A stretch of DNA of 64,000 nucleotides from Bacteroidales bacterium. Its GTDB lineage: Bacteria > Bacteroidota > Bacteroidia > Bacteroidales > UBA932. The stretch covers positions 124,001 through 188,000 of the forward strand of contig JAJFVD010000003.1 of NCBI GenBank assembly GCA_021371955.1, in the 5' to 3' direction. The notes below the pieces were generated by a model. That model was not told the origin of the DNA, searched no databases, and saw only the letters and a list, made by a program, of their open reading frames with translations. Every line of letters starts with the position of its first letter. The first letter of the stretch is position 1. Shown here piece by piece: positions 56,250 to 62,944 of this stretch. The translations under genes were made by a program, and so were the position numbers.

Positions 56250-56948
56250 TCAGAGCAGAGACCGCTTTGAAATACCGGCCACAAAATCTTTCAGATAGAA
56301 AGGTTCGAAATATGCCGTGTCTACAAATTCTTTTTTATTGAATTTTTCAAATGCAGGGGCAGCCATTCCTCTGGCGGAAGCATCCGTAAAACGGAAAATG
56401 GCATTCTCATGTTTTATTAACTCCGCTGCCTTTTTTGCACCATCGCCCGTAAAGATTACAGGCCCGGAAGATAATTCTTCGGAAAAGCTATTTTCATCCA
56501 GTACAAGTGCCTCTGTTTTAGAAACAGGAATACAATTGCGATTATACCTGCATGTGTAGACCTCCATCCTTCTTGCATCAATCACAGGTGCAATTGTCAA
56601 CTCTCCTTCGGGCATTTCTCCGCTTTCTGCACAAAGTCTTGCAAGAAGTTCCAGAGAACTCACGGCAATCATAGGAATTCCTGAACCATAGCACAGCCCT
56701 TTTGCTATTGATACCCCAACGCGGAGCCCGGTGTATGAACCTGGCCCTTCGCTCACAACTATTGCGCTGCAATCGGCAACTGAGGAGGAGGCCTCTTTAA
56801 GGACCTCCTCTATAAAGTTACCTATTATTCTTGCGTGTGCCTTTGGCTCTTTTATTATCCTTTCGGCAATTATTTCAGTTCCGCGGCTGAGCGCAACAGA
56901 ACAAACCTCGGTACTTGTTTCAATTAAAAGCAGTTGCGGAAGAAACAT
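56250..56948 (-). CDS. tsaB: tRNA threonylcarbamoyladenosine biosynthesis protein TsaB
   Basis: 232 residues of the ASKHA fold, with LLIETSTEVCSVALS and SEGPGSYTGLRVGVSIAKGL. It is the TsaD partner in t6A37 tRNA modification. Its start codon overlaps the stop of the membrane-fusion gene by one base, so it is coupled to an export gene pair of unrelated function. Confidence 0.92.
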   Translation of the reverse strand: MFLPQLLLIETSTEVCSVALSRGTEIIAERIIKEPKAHARIIGNFIEEVLKEASSSVADCSAIVVSEGPGSYTGLRVGVSIAKGLCYGSGIPMIAVSSLELLARLCAESGEMPEGELTIAPVIDARRMEVYTCRYNRNCIPVSKTEALVLDENSFSEELSSGPVIFTGDGAKKAAELIKHENAIFRFTDASARGMAAPAFEKFNKKEFVDTAYFEPFYLKDFVAGISKRSLL

Positions 56949-58210
56949 TATTTAGCTTTTTTATTTACCGGAGGAACCTTCTCCTCTTTCTTTCCTGCTA
57001 CTTTAGTGCCGGCCTTAAGAGTTTTGCTGATTGCAGAATAAGGACCTGTGACAACTTTGTCTCCCTCTTTAAGTCCTTTAACTACCTCAATATTTGAAAT
57101 GTCTTGAATACCTGTGGTAATCTCTCTCACTTCAAGAGTATTGTCGGCCTTAATGACAAATACCTGTTCCAGCATCTCATCGGCAAGTTTTGCTTTTTTA
57201 GTTGTGTCTCCTTTAAGGTCGGTTCTGGTTGTGATTGCCTGAAGCGGAACTGTAAGGATATTATACTTCTTGTCTGTCTGGATAGATGCAGTTGCAGACA
57301 TTCCGGGACGGAAAGGATTTTTACCGTTAACAATAAGATCGGAATAAGATTCGGGAAGGATAAGAATCTTAACTTCAAAATTTGTTACCTGCTCAACAGA
57401 TGAACCGATATTTTTTGCAGAGTTTGCAATTTGTGTAACAACACCTGTGAACTTGCGATTAGGATATGCATCAACCTCAATGGAAGCAGTATCATTTTGC
57501 TTAATCCGGATAATATCATTTTCGTTAACATCAACAAGAACCTCCATGTGGTCAAAATTTGCGATGCGAAGCAATTCTGTACCCGCCATCTGACTTGTTC
57601 CAACGACCCTTTCACCTTTTTCTACGCTCATCTTTGAGATTATGCCATCCATAGGTGCATATATGGTTGTTTTGATAAGGTTTTCCTGTGCTTCCTTAAG
57701 AGCAGCTGTTGCGCTCTTTACATTAAATTCGGCGGCCTTTATCTGCTCCTTTGTGACATTGTATTGAGAAAGTGCATTCTCATACTCCGATTCAGAAATT
57801 GCTTTCTGGTCAAAAAGGGTCTTGCTGCGCCTATAAGTCTGCTCAACCAGACTGAATTGTGCAAGTTGCTGGGTTAACTGAGCCTTTACAGAGTTAAGCG
57901 AGGCTTCCGATCTCTCTTTCATTGATATATACACATCCTGCTTAATTTTGATTATAAGCTCTCCCTTCTTAATTAAATCGCCCTCTTTAAAATTGAGATC
58001 AATGATTTCTCCGGATACGTCCGGAGATATTTTTACCTCAACTACAGGTCTTATCTTTCCGTTGGCAGGAATGACTTCTGTAATTGTCTTTTTAGAGATG
58101 ACTTCGGATGTAACCTCAATGGCCTTGTTTTTATTTTTTGTGCCGAATATTATCAGTACAGCTATTATTAGGACCGCTGCTGCGATTATCCATTTAAAAC
58201 TCTTTTTCAT
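56948..58210 (-). CDS. Periplasmic adaptor (membrane fusion protein, HlyD/MacA-like)
   Basis: 420 residues. An N-terminal membrane anchor is followed by a lipoyl-type half (SPDVSGEIIDLNFKEGDLIKKG), a helical hairpin (about 95-180), the second lipoyl half and beta domains, with a Lys-rich C terminus. It bridges an inner-membrane pump and a TolC-type channel. No RND or MacB pump gene is adjacent in the window. The nearest export ATPase is the C39 ABC transporter upstream, giving an exporter-adaptor-channel set like microcin V (inference). Confidence 0.85.
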   Translation of the reverse strand: MKKSFKWIIAAAVLIIAVLIIFGTKNKNKAIEVTSEVISKKTITEVIPANGKIRPVVEVKISPDVSGEIIDLNFKEGDLIKKGELIIKIKQDVYISMKERSEASLNSVKAQLTQQLAQFSLVEQTYRRSKTLFDQKAISESEYENALSQYNVTKEQIKAAEFNVKSATAALKEAQENLIKTTIYAPMDGIISKMSVEKGERVVGTSQMAGTELLRIANFDHMEVLVDVNENDIIRIKQNDTASIEVDAYPNRKFTGVVTQIANSAKNIGSSVEQVTNFEVKILILPESYSDLIVNGKNPFRPGMSATASIQTDKKYNILTVPLQAITTRTDLKGDTTKKAKLADEMLEQVFVIKADNTLEVREITTGIQDISNIEVVKGLKEGDKVVTGPYSAISKTLKAGTKVAGKKEEKVPPVNKKAK

Positions 58211-58242
58211 ATTATTGCGGGTGAAATTGTAATCGAAATTTA

Positions 58243-59565
58243 TTAAAGTGTAATAGGGTTTCCTTTATAAAAATCCAGAATTTTAAGCTGGAAAATATAC
58301 TGATACTTTGCCTGATAGAAATCGGACTGGCTTTTGAAAAGATTTGCCTTGGCAACTGTATAGTCGGTTGCATTAAGCGTTCCCACGTCAAATTTCTGCT
58401 GAACATATCTGAATGATTCCTGCATTGCCTTAACATTATCTTCTGTTGCTTTAAAGCGGGCAAAGTAGGAATGAGCATCATTTGCAGCCTGTTGAATTTC
58501 TTTATAAAGAAGCTGTTCCTGACTCTTTACATTAATATCCGATTTTTTCACTTCAATCCGGGCGTTACGAATAGCCGTGTTGGTCCTCCATGAATTAAAA
58601 ACAGGAATGCTCAGGCCAAACGAAAGTGAGGGATTTCTGTTTTCATTGAACTGAGTCATAAAGGCTACATCCCTGGTGTCGGAAAAATATGAACCATAGG
58701 CCGCAGTAAAAGAAACAGTAGGGTAGCTTCGTCCTTTTGCTATTGCAAGCTGAAGATTTGAGTTATCCCGGCTGAGACGAACGCTTTTTACCTGAGGAAG
58801 ATTCAGAGAGTTGCTATATAATTCATCAATGGACACACCCTTGAAGTCTGAAACAAAATTGTCAAGATTGGGAAGGGAAATATCAAAACTGCTGTCGGTA
58901 GAAAGGTCAAGAAGTTGTTTTAGCGACAGAAGATTGCTGCTAACCTGATTTTCTGCATTTGTAAGCTGAAGCTTTTCTGTTGCAAGCTGGGCCTGAATTT
59001 CCAACAGCGAACTGTATGCCTGGCTACCAGCGTCCACCAGCTTTTTGGTTCTCGCTACCTGTTCGTCAATACTTGCAAGGCTGGATTTTGCTGTATTCAG
59101 AATCTCCTTTGACAGCAGAACCTGAAGATAGGATCTTGCAATTTCAATAGAGATGTCATTTTTTATCCTGCTCACCTCCTGAACAGATATTTCTCTGATT
59201 ACCTGCTTGCTTTTGAGGTCATTGTTTTTGGCCATTCCCTCAAAAAGATTTATTGAAGCTCTTGCAGATGCACTTGTACTCTGGCTAAGCTGGTTCTCAA
59301 TAATCTGCAGGTCGTTCATGTTCACGGACCGTCCCCAGTTCATACTGTGACTCACAGAGGCGCTCACAGAAGGAACATAGTTGAGTTTAGATTGCAGCAA
59401 ATTGTTGTCGCTTTCTTCGACCACAAGCTCCTGCTGCTTGATTTTTAAGTTATTATCCCAAGCGTATTTAATACACTCCTCAAGACTCCAGAGCTTCTGC
59501 TGTGCAGATAGCAGGGTCGGGATTAATATGAGGATAAAAACGGGGAGTTTGTATATTATTTTCAT
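58243..59565 (-). CDS. TolC-family outer-membrane channel
   Basis: 440 residues with a signal peptide (MKIIYKLPVFILILIPTLLS) and two OEP repeats made of long helices (SLEECIKYAWDNNLKIKQQE at the start, typical of TolC). It should form the trimeric outer-membrane duct. It has its own promoter and a nearly leaderless start, and is followed by the adaptor gene 32 bases later. It lies 66 bases downstream of the second double-glycine peptide gene. Confidence 0.88.
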   Translation of the reverse strand: MKIIYKLPVFILILIPTLLSAQQKLWSLEECIKYAWDNNLKIKQQELVVEESDNNLLQSKLNYVPSVSASVSHSMNWGRSVNMNDLQIIENQLSQSTSASARASINLFEGMAKNNDLKSKQVIREISVQEVSRIKNDISIEIARSYLQVLLSKEILNTAKSSLASIDEQVARTKKLVDAGSQAYSSLLEIQAQLATEKLQLTNAENQVSSNLLSLKQLLDLSTDSSFDISLPNLDNFVSDFKGVSIDELYSNSLNLPQVKSVRLSRDNSNLQLAIAKGRSYPTVSFTAAYGSYFSDTRDVAFMTQFNENRNPSLSFGLSIPVFNSWRTNTAIRNARIEVKKSDINVKSQEQLLYKEIQQAANDAHSYFARFKATEDNVKAMQESFRYVQQKFDVGTLNATDYTVAKANLFKSQSDFYQAKYQYIFQLKILDFYKGNPITL

Positions 59566-59606
59566 AAGTCACAAAGATAAATTATTTTTTATGAAAAACT
59601 CCCCGT
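59540..59606. repeat. Spaced 11-base inverted repeat around the tolC start
   Basis: ACGGGGAGTTT (59540-59550) and AAACTCCCCGT (59596-59606) are perfect complements that flank the tolC -7 box and start codon. Only a transcript entering from upstream (from the peptide genes) would contain both arms and could fold over the tolC start. Confidence 0.55.
59572..59579 (-). promoter_or_regulatory. -7 box of the tolC promoter
   Basis: TATCTTTG on the minus strand is a perfect -7 box, 6 bases before the tolC ATG at 59565. The transcript should be leaderless or nearly so. The -33 region is only T-rich. Confidence 0.6.
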
Positions 59607-59631
59607 AAATAAAGATTTTACAAGGGTTGCT

Positions 59632-59844
59632 CTATTTTATAATCTGTTCCCTTTTCTGTAGTTCATAGAGGTTAGCACTCATAAACTTAAAAGCTCTCCA
59701 TAGTTTTTTTATGCCATAACCCAGGCCCATTCCAACATAACCGGCAATTTCCTTGTCCCAGTCACCGGCACCACCCCTTATTACAGAACATTCTCCTTCC
59801 GTGAGGGCCGTAATATACATACTGTTGCAATACACTCCGTTCAT
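59632..59844 (-). CDS. Double-glycine-leader peptide B (candidate bacteriocin component)
   Basis: 70 residues from the ATG that overlaps the stop codon of peptide A (TAATG); an ATG five codons further upstream is also in frame. The leader is 25 residues and ends LTEGECSVIRGG, matching the double-glycine consensus (L-12, E-8, I-4, G-2, G-1). The predicted mature part is 45 residues, net charge about +3, without cysteine. It begins AGDWDKEIAG, contains the Gly-rich GYVGMGLGYG with overlapping GxxxG motifs, and continues as a basic amphipathic helix. It is probably cleaved and exported by the C39 ABC transporter encoded just upstream. I know no named family for it. Confidence 0.75.
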   Translation of the reverse strand: MNGVYCNSMYITALTEGECSVIRGGAGDWDKEIAGYVGMGLGYGIKKLWRAFKFMSANLYELQKREQIIK

Positions 59845-60035
59845 TATGCTGCCTCCCATCCCTTCTTGAAACCATCACGGAAATTTGGCCAGTACTTCTC
59901 GGCCTTCTGCAAAAATTCCACTGCAGCGCCAATAATTTCTACAAGCTTTTTAAGCTTACCTGCTCCTCCACTGGTCAGCAGATCTCTCTCGCTCAGGGGA
60001 ACAATGCCCCATCCTTCATACACTTCACTTTGCAT
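59844..60035 (-). CDS. Double-glycine-leader peptide A (candidate bacteriocin component)
   Basis: 63 residues. The leader has PLSERDLLTSGG, 24 residues to the GG. If the cleavage is after the next Ala (GA type), the spacing fits the L-12, S-11, D/E-8, L-7 consensus better. The predicted mature part is 38-39 residues: GKLKKLVEIIGAAVEFLQKA, then YWPNFRDGFKKGWEAA, amphipathic, net charge about +3, no cysteine, with a GxxxG (GFKKG). It lies 74 bases downstream of the C39 exporter gene and overlaps peptide B by one base, so the two are probably made in equal amounts. Confidence 0.75.
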   Translation of the reverse strand: MQSEVYEGWGIVPLSERDLLTSGGAGKLKKLVEIIGAAVEFLQKAEKYWPNFRDGFKKGWEAA

Positions 60036-60109
60036 AGCTTATAAATATTTAATATATCCCTGCAGAACTATGGTGTGCAGAGTTCACCCGGAGTGTGCAC
60101 CCTCCTTTT

Positions 60110-62170
60110 TTATATATTATAACTTCTGTCTGAGATTTTACTGCATATGTCGCTGTGCGAAATCATCAGAATAATCCGTCCCTTCTCTTTTTCGTGTAAA
60201 ACTGCATTGATAATTAACTCCTCCGACTCTTTGTCCAGAGAGGAAGTCGCTTCGTCCAGTATTAGTATGCCGCAATTTCTATATAGAGCTCTTGCCATTG
60301 CAATTCTTTGCTGCTGACCTCTGGACAGACGGGATCCGTTTTCTCCGGTTCTGGTTTCAAATCCAAGGGGGAGATTTACAACGAATTCAGAAATGTTAAG
60401 TTCATCACATAGTTTCAGGATTCTCTCAATATCCGGGTCCGCTTCTCCCGGGGCAATATTCTCCATTATTGTGGCATCAAACAGTTCCGGATTTTGTGGT
60501 ACGACGGAAACTGAAGACCGCCAGTGGCAGAGATTGATGTGATTGATATTTATCCCGTCTGCCTTTATTGTTCCTGCCTGTGGCTGGTACATTCTAAGGA
60601 TAAGTGCTGCTATGGTGCTCTTTCCCGAACCGCTCTCTCCGTTTAACGCAGTTATTTCTCCTCGCCTCATCTCAATATTCAGTTCTTTAAATATGGTTGT
60701 CCTGCCGGGATATGAAAAGGTTACACCCTCAAGCCGGATAGTCCCTGCAGAGGATAAATCCGGTGTAATACCACCCGACAAAGGCTCTGCATCAAGTTCC
60801 ATAATTTCAAAAAGCCTTTCTGCTGCAACCATCCCTTCTCGCAATATTGAGTTTACTCCAATTAATTCGGAAAGAGGAGCAGAAAAGAGGGAGATAATGG
60901 TAAAAAACGAGATCAGTTCACCCAATGTAAGCTCGCCTGCCATGAGAAATCTCCCTCCGAACCATAATATTAATACAGTAAGAACTCTTGATACAAATTC
61001 TGCTGCTCCGCCGGCACCGGTTCCAAACCTTCCCGATTTAAACAAGGTGTCGCATAACTCTGTAAGCCGCGCAATAGTCCTGCCTGAGGCAAAATTTTCA
61101 TTTCCAAAATACTTGAGTGCCTTTTGTGTGCGGATTGTCTCAATGAGTGTGTTCTCGAATATTGCACCCTGCTCCATAATTTTGCGGTATATTTTTTTGT
61201 TGTAGATATCGTAAATTTTGTAGATAAAATAATACAGAGGCACAAATAAAATGGCGGTATATGCAAGATTTACAGATATTATAAACATTATAGCAAGCGA
61301 AAGAACAAGTGTCGAAACCGAAATTGCAATCCCGATAAACGTCTCCGTAACCAAAGACCTTATTTTAAAGGCATCCGAAACTCTTGAAGTTATCTCACCG
61401 GTTGTTCTTAAATCGAAAAATTGCTGCGGAAGGGTTACCATGTGCCGAATATATTCTCCGATAATCTTTTTGTCGGTTGTTATCCCGGTCTTAAGCAGAA
61501 GCATCGATCTCATCCACGACAGAAAAAAGGAAAGCAAAAAAAGAAGCAGCATTGCAACAGCAAGTGTATTCAGCATGCCGGCCTCTCCCCCGGGAATGAT
61601 TTTGTCAATTATCTGTTTAACGAAGAGTGTTATTCCAAACGCCGTTATTATATATAGTGAAGAGAGCAGGAAGGCGTTAATGAGGGCATTCTTGTTTGCC
61701 GCTATTATTTTTAGTAGTCTCTCGCCTGTTCGTATGCCCTGGCTCCCTCTTTCAAAATCACTGCCCGGGGCCATGGTTATCAGTTTCCCGCTCCATTCTT
61801 CGAGTAGTTCTTCCATTTTGAGCCGGTGCATGTTCCCATCCAATGGGTCCATTATGTGAAGAAATCCGTTATGAATTTTGTACAAAACAATAAAATGCAA
61901 CAACCCGTCTCTTTTTTGCAGATGAAGTATCGTTGGTTTTGGAATTCTGTAAAGGGAGGCAACCCGTCCGCTATATGCCTGAGCATCGAACCCAAACTTT
62001 TTGGCAGCCTCTGTTATACCCTTTATTGTAGTCCCGTTTTTATCTGTGTTGCTGAAAAGTCTCAGCTTTGCAAGAGACAGTTTTAGCCCGTAATAGGCAG
62101 AAATTGATGCCAGACATGCAACACCGCAGTCGCTTATATCATGTTGCCGTATTTTTACCGAATACCCCAT
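60110..62170 (-). CDS. Peptidase-containing ABC transporter (C39, bacteriocin type)
   Basis: 686 residues. The N-terminal C39 cysteine-protease domain has a full catalytic set: Gln9, Cys15 in SDCGVACL, His92 in LLHFIVLY and Asp108 in IMDP. Six membrane helices follow (about 165-440). The ABC domain has Walker A GESGSGKST, signature LSRGQQQR and Walker B ILILDEATSSLD. Such proteins cut double-glycine leaders and export the peptide in one step. The two small genes directly downstream encode fitting substrates. The start was chosen with a perfect AAAGGAGG ten bases upstream. Confidence 0.95.
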   Translation of the reverse strand: MGYSVKIRQHDISDCGVACLASISAYYGLKLSLAKLRLFSNTDKNGTTIKGITEAAKKFGFDAQAYSGRVASLYRIPKPTILHLQKRDGLLHFIVLYKIHNGFLHIMDPLDGNMHRLKMEELLEEWSGKLITMAPGSDFERGSQGIRTGERLLKIIAANKNALINAFLLSSLYIITAFGITLFVKQIIDKIIPGGEAGMLNTLAVAMLLLFLLSFFLSWMRSMLLLKTGITTDKKIIGEYIRHMVTLPQQFFDLRTTGEITSRVSDAFKIRSLVTETFIGIAISVSTLVLSLAIMFIISVNLAYTAILFVPLYYFIYKIYDIYNKKIYRKIMEQGAIFENTLIETIRTQKALKYFGNENFASGRTIARLTELCDTLFKSGRFGTGAGGAAEFVSRVLTVLILWFGGRFLMAGELTLGELISFFTIISLFSAPLSELIGVNSILREGMVAAERLFEIMELDAEPLSGGITPDLSSAGTIRLEGVTFSYPGRTTIFKELNIEMRRGEITALNGESGSGKSTIAALILRMYQPQAGTIKADGININHINLCHWRSSVSVVPQNPELFDATIMENIAPGEADPDIERILKLCDELNISEFVVNLPLGFETRTGENGSRLSRGQQQRIAMARALYRNCGILILDEATSSLDKESEELIINAVLHEKEKGRIILMISHSDICSKISDRSYNI

Positions 62171-62180
62171 ACTCCTCTAT

Positions 62181-62188
62181 CCTCCTTT
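62181..62188 (-). promoter_or_regulatory. Shine-Dalgarno site of the C39 exporter gene
   Basis: AAAGGAGG on the minus strand lies 10 bases before the ATG at 62170. A full match is unusual among the genes in this window and supports the chosen start. Confidence 0.6.
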
Positions 62189-62200
62189 CACTTTTTTAAA

Positions 62201-62276
62201 ACAGAGGGGGAGACACTTCAATCACACACACTCTCTTGCCCCATAAGAGAACCAACCACACCGGCCTCCCCTCTGT
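62201..62276 (-). promoter_or_regulatory. Structured leader of the exporter-peptide operon
   Basis: ACAGAGGGG (62268-62276 on the minus strand) pairs with CCCCTCTGT (62201-62209) around a 58-base loop. The loop contains a second hairpin, TCTCTT-n7-AAGAGA (62232-62250). The 3' arm is followed by only a short T run and then by the Shine-Dalgarno site, so it could influence transcription or translation of the exporter. No known riboswitch is recognised. The rest of 62171-62395 shows nothing else beyond a weak promoter. Confidence 0.45.
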
Positions 62277-62316
62277 CCGGAAGCAAATCTAATCACAGAT
62301 GTAATGACCTGTGTGT

Positions 62317-62325
62317 CAAAAGATA
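62317..62325 (-). promoter_or_regulatory. Possible -7 box of the exporter operon
   Basis: TATCTTTTG on the minus strand differs from TAnnTTTG by one extra T. It would start transcription near 62310 and give a leader of about 140 bases. Confidence 0.35.
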
Positions 62326-62395
62326 AAAAAGTAAATAAATTGATGGAAATTACTCTTTTTGATGATTCTAAATAATAAAATCTAAAAAAACAGAG

Positions 62396-62890
62396 TTACG
62401 AAATGATATTTTTAATATAAGGGAAGAATTTTGGTGCAAGAGAAGCAATAAAACTATAAATTCCTGAATTTTTTAAAGTTTCATGTGGAAGAAACGGAAT
62501 AAGAGAATCGAGAGAGACAAGAATATAGATTATTATGCTAAGGATAAATGCAGTTTTAACGATTGCAAAAACAAGTCCGAGCAGTTTATCGAGCCAGCCC
62601 AGCAAAACTAATTTTATAGCTTTTTCCGAAAGACGGCCAACCAGAGTCACAAGCAGCAGTACAATTATAAAAATTGCGGCAAAAGAGATAATGCTGAGCC
62701 ATTGAGGAGACGTATCTATCCAGGTGCAGAGCTTTGCACTGACAAGCTCTGAGAAATGATATCCGGCCCATATTCCAAGAATAAGTGCTGCCAGTCCTGC
62801 TGCCTGACGGACAAATCCCTTTATGAGACCGCCAAAAATTGCAGGCACAAAACACAGTAAAATGACAATATCTGCGGGGTTAAACGACAT
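62396..62890 (-). CDS. cvpA: CvpA family membrane protein
   Basis: 164 residues with four membrane helices. The CvpA pattern is seen in FNPADIVILLCFVPAIFGGLIKG and the later LGWLDKLLGLVFAIVKTAF. The family is named for E. coli CvpA, needed for colicin V production, but it is widespread and its true role is unclear (cell envelope or stress). Here it lies 225 bases upstream of a colicin V-type exporter on the same strand, which may be chance. It is divergent from ileS. Confidence 0.88.
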   Translation of the reverse strand: MSFNPADIVILLCFVPAIFGGLIKGFVRQAAGLAALILGIWAGYHFSELVSAKLCTWIDTSPQWLSIISFAAIFIIVLLLVTLVGRLSEKAIKLVLLGWLDKLLGLVFAIVKTAFILSIIIYILVSLDSLIPFLPHETLKNSGIYSFIASLAPKFFPYIKNIIS

Positions 62891-62907
62891 AGCTTATCAA
62901 TTTTTTT

Positions 62908-62938
62908 CAAAAGTAGTGAATAATCGTATCTTTGCAAA
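62908..62938 (-). promoter_or_regulatory. Promoter of cvpA
   Basis: On the minus strand, TTTG (62935-62938) and TACTTTTG (62908-62915) form a perfect Bacteroidota promoter with a 19-base spacer. The spacer contains the -7 box of the divergent ileS promoter. Confidence 0.72.
62927..62934 (+). promoter_or_regulatory. -7 box of the ileS promoter
   Basis: TATCTTTG is a perfect -7 box, with a T run at the -33 distance. The first in-frame ATG (62945) is 10 bases past its end. Confidence 0.65.
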
Positions 62939-62944
62939 TTCAAA

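Noticed and set aside
60036..60109. A 12-codon GTG frame after the exporter stop, preceded by AAAAAGGAGG.
   Set aside because: Spacing is long, the product has no leader or other feature, and the purine run lies directly at the exporter stop codon, so it is more likely chance.
59866..60174. Plus-strand open frame of 102 codons opposite the peptide A gene, as a possible immunity protein.
   Set aside because: It is antisense to peptide A and the exporter end, has no convincing membrane-protein pattern and no promoter box; the minus-strand frames have far better support.
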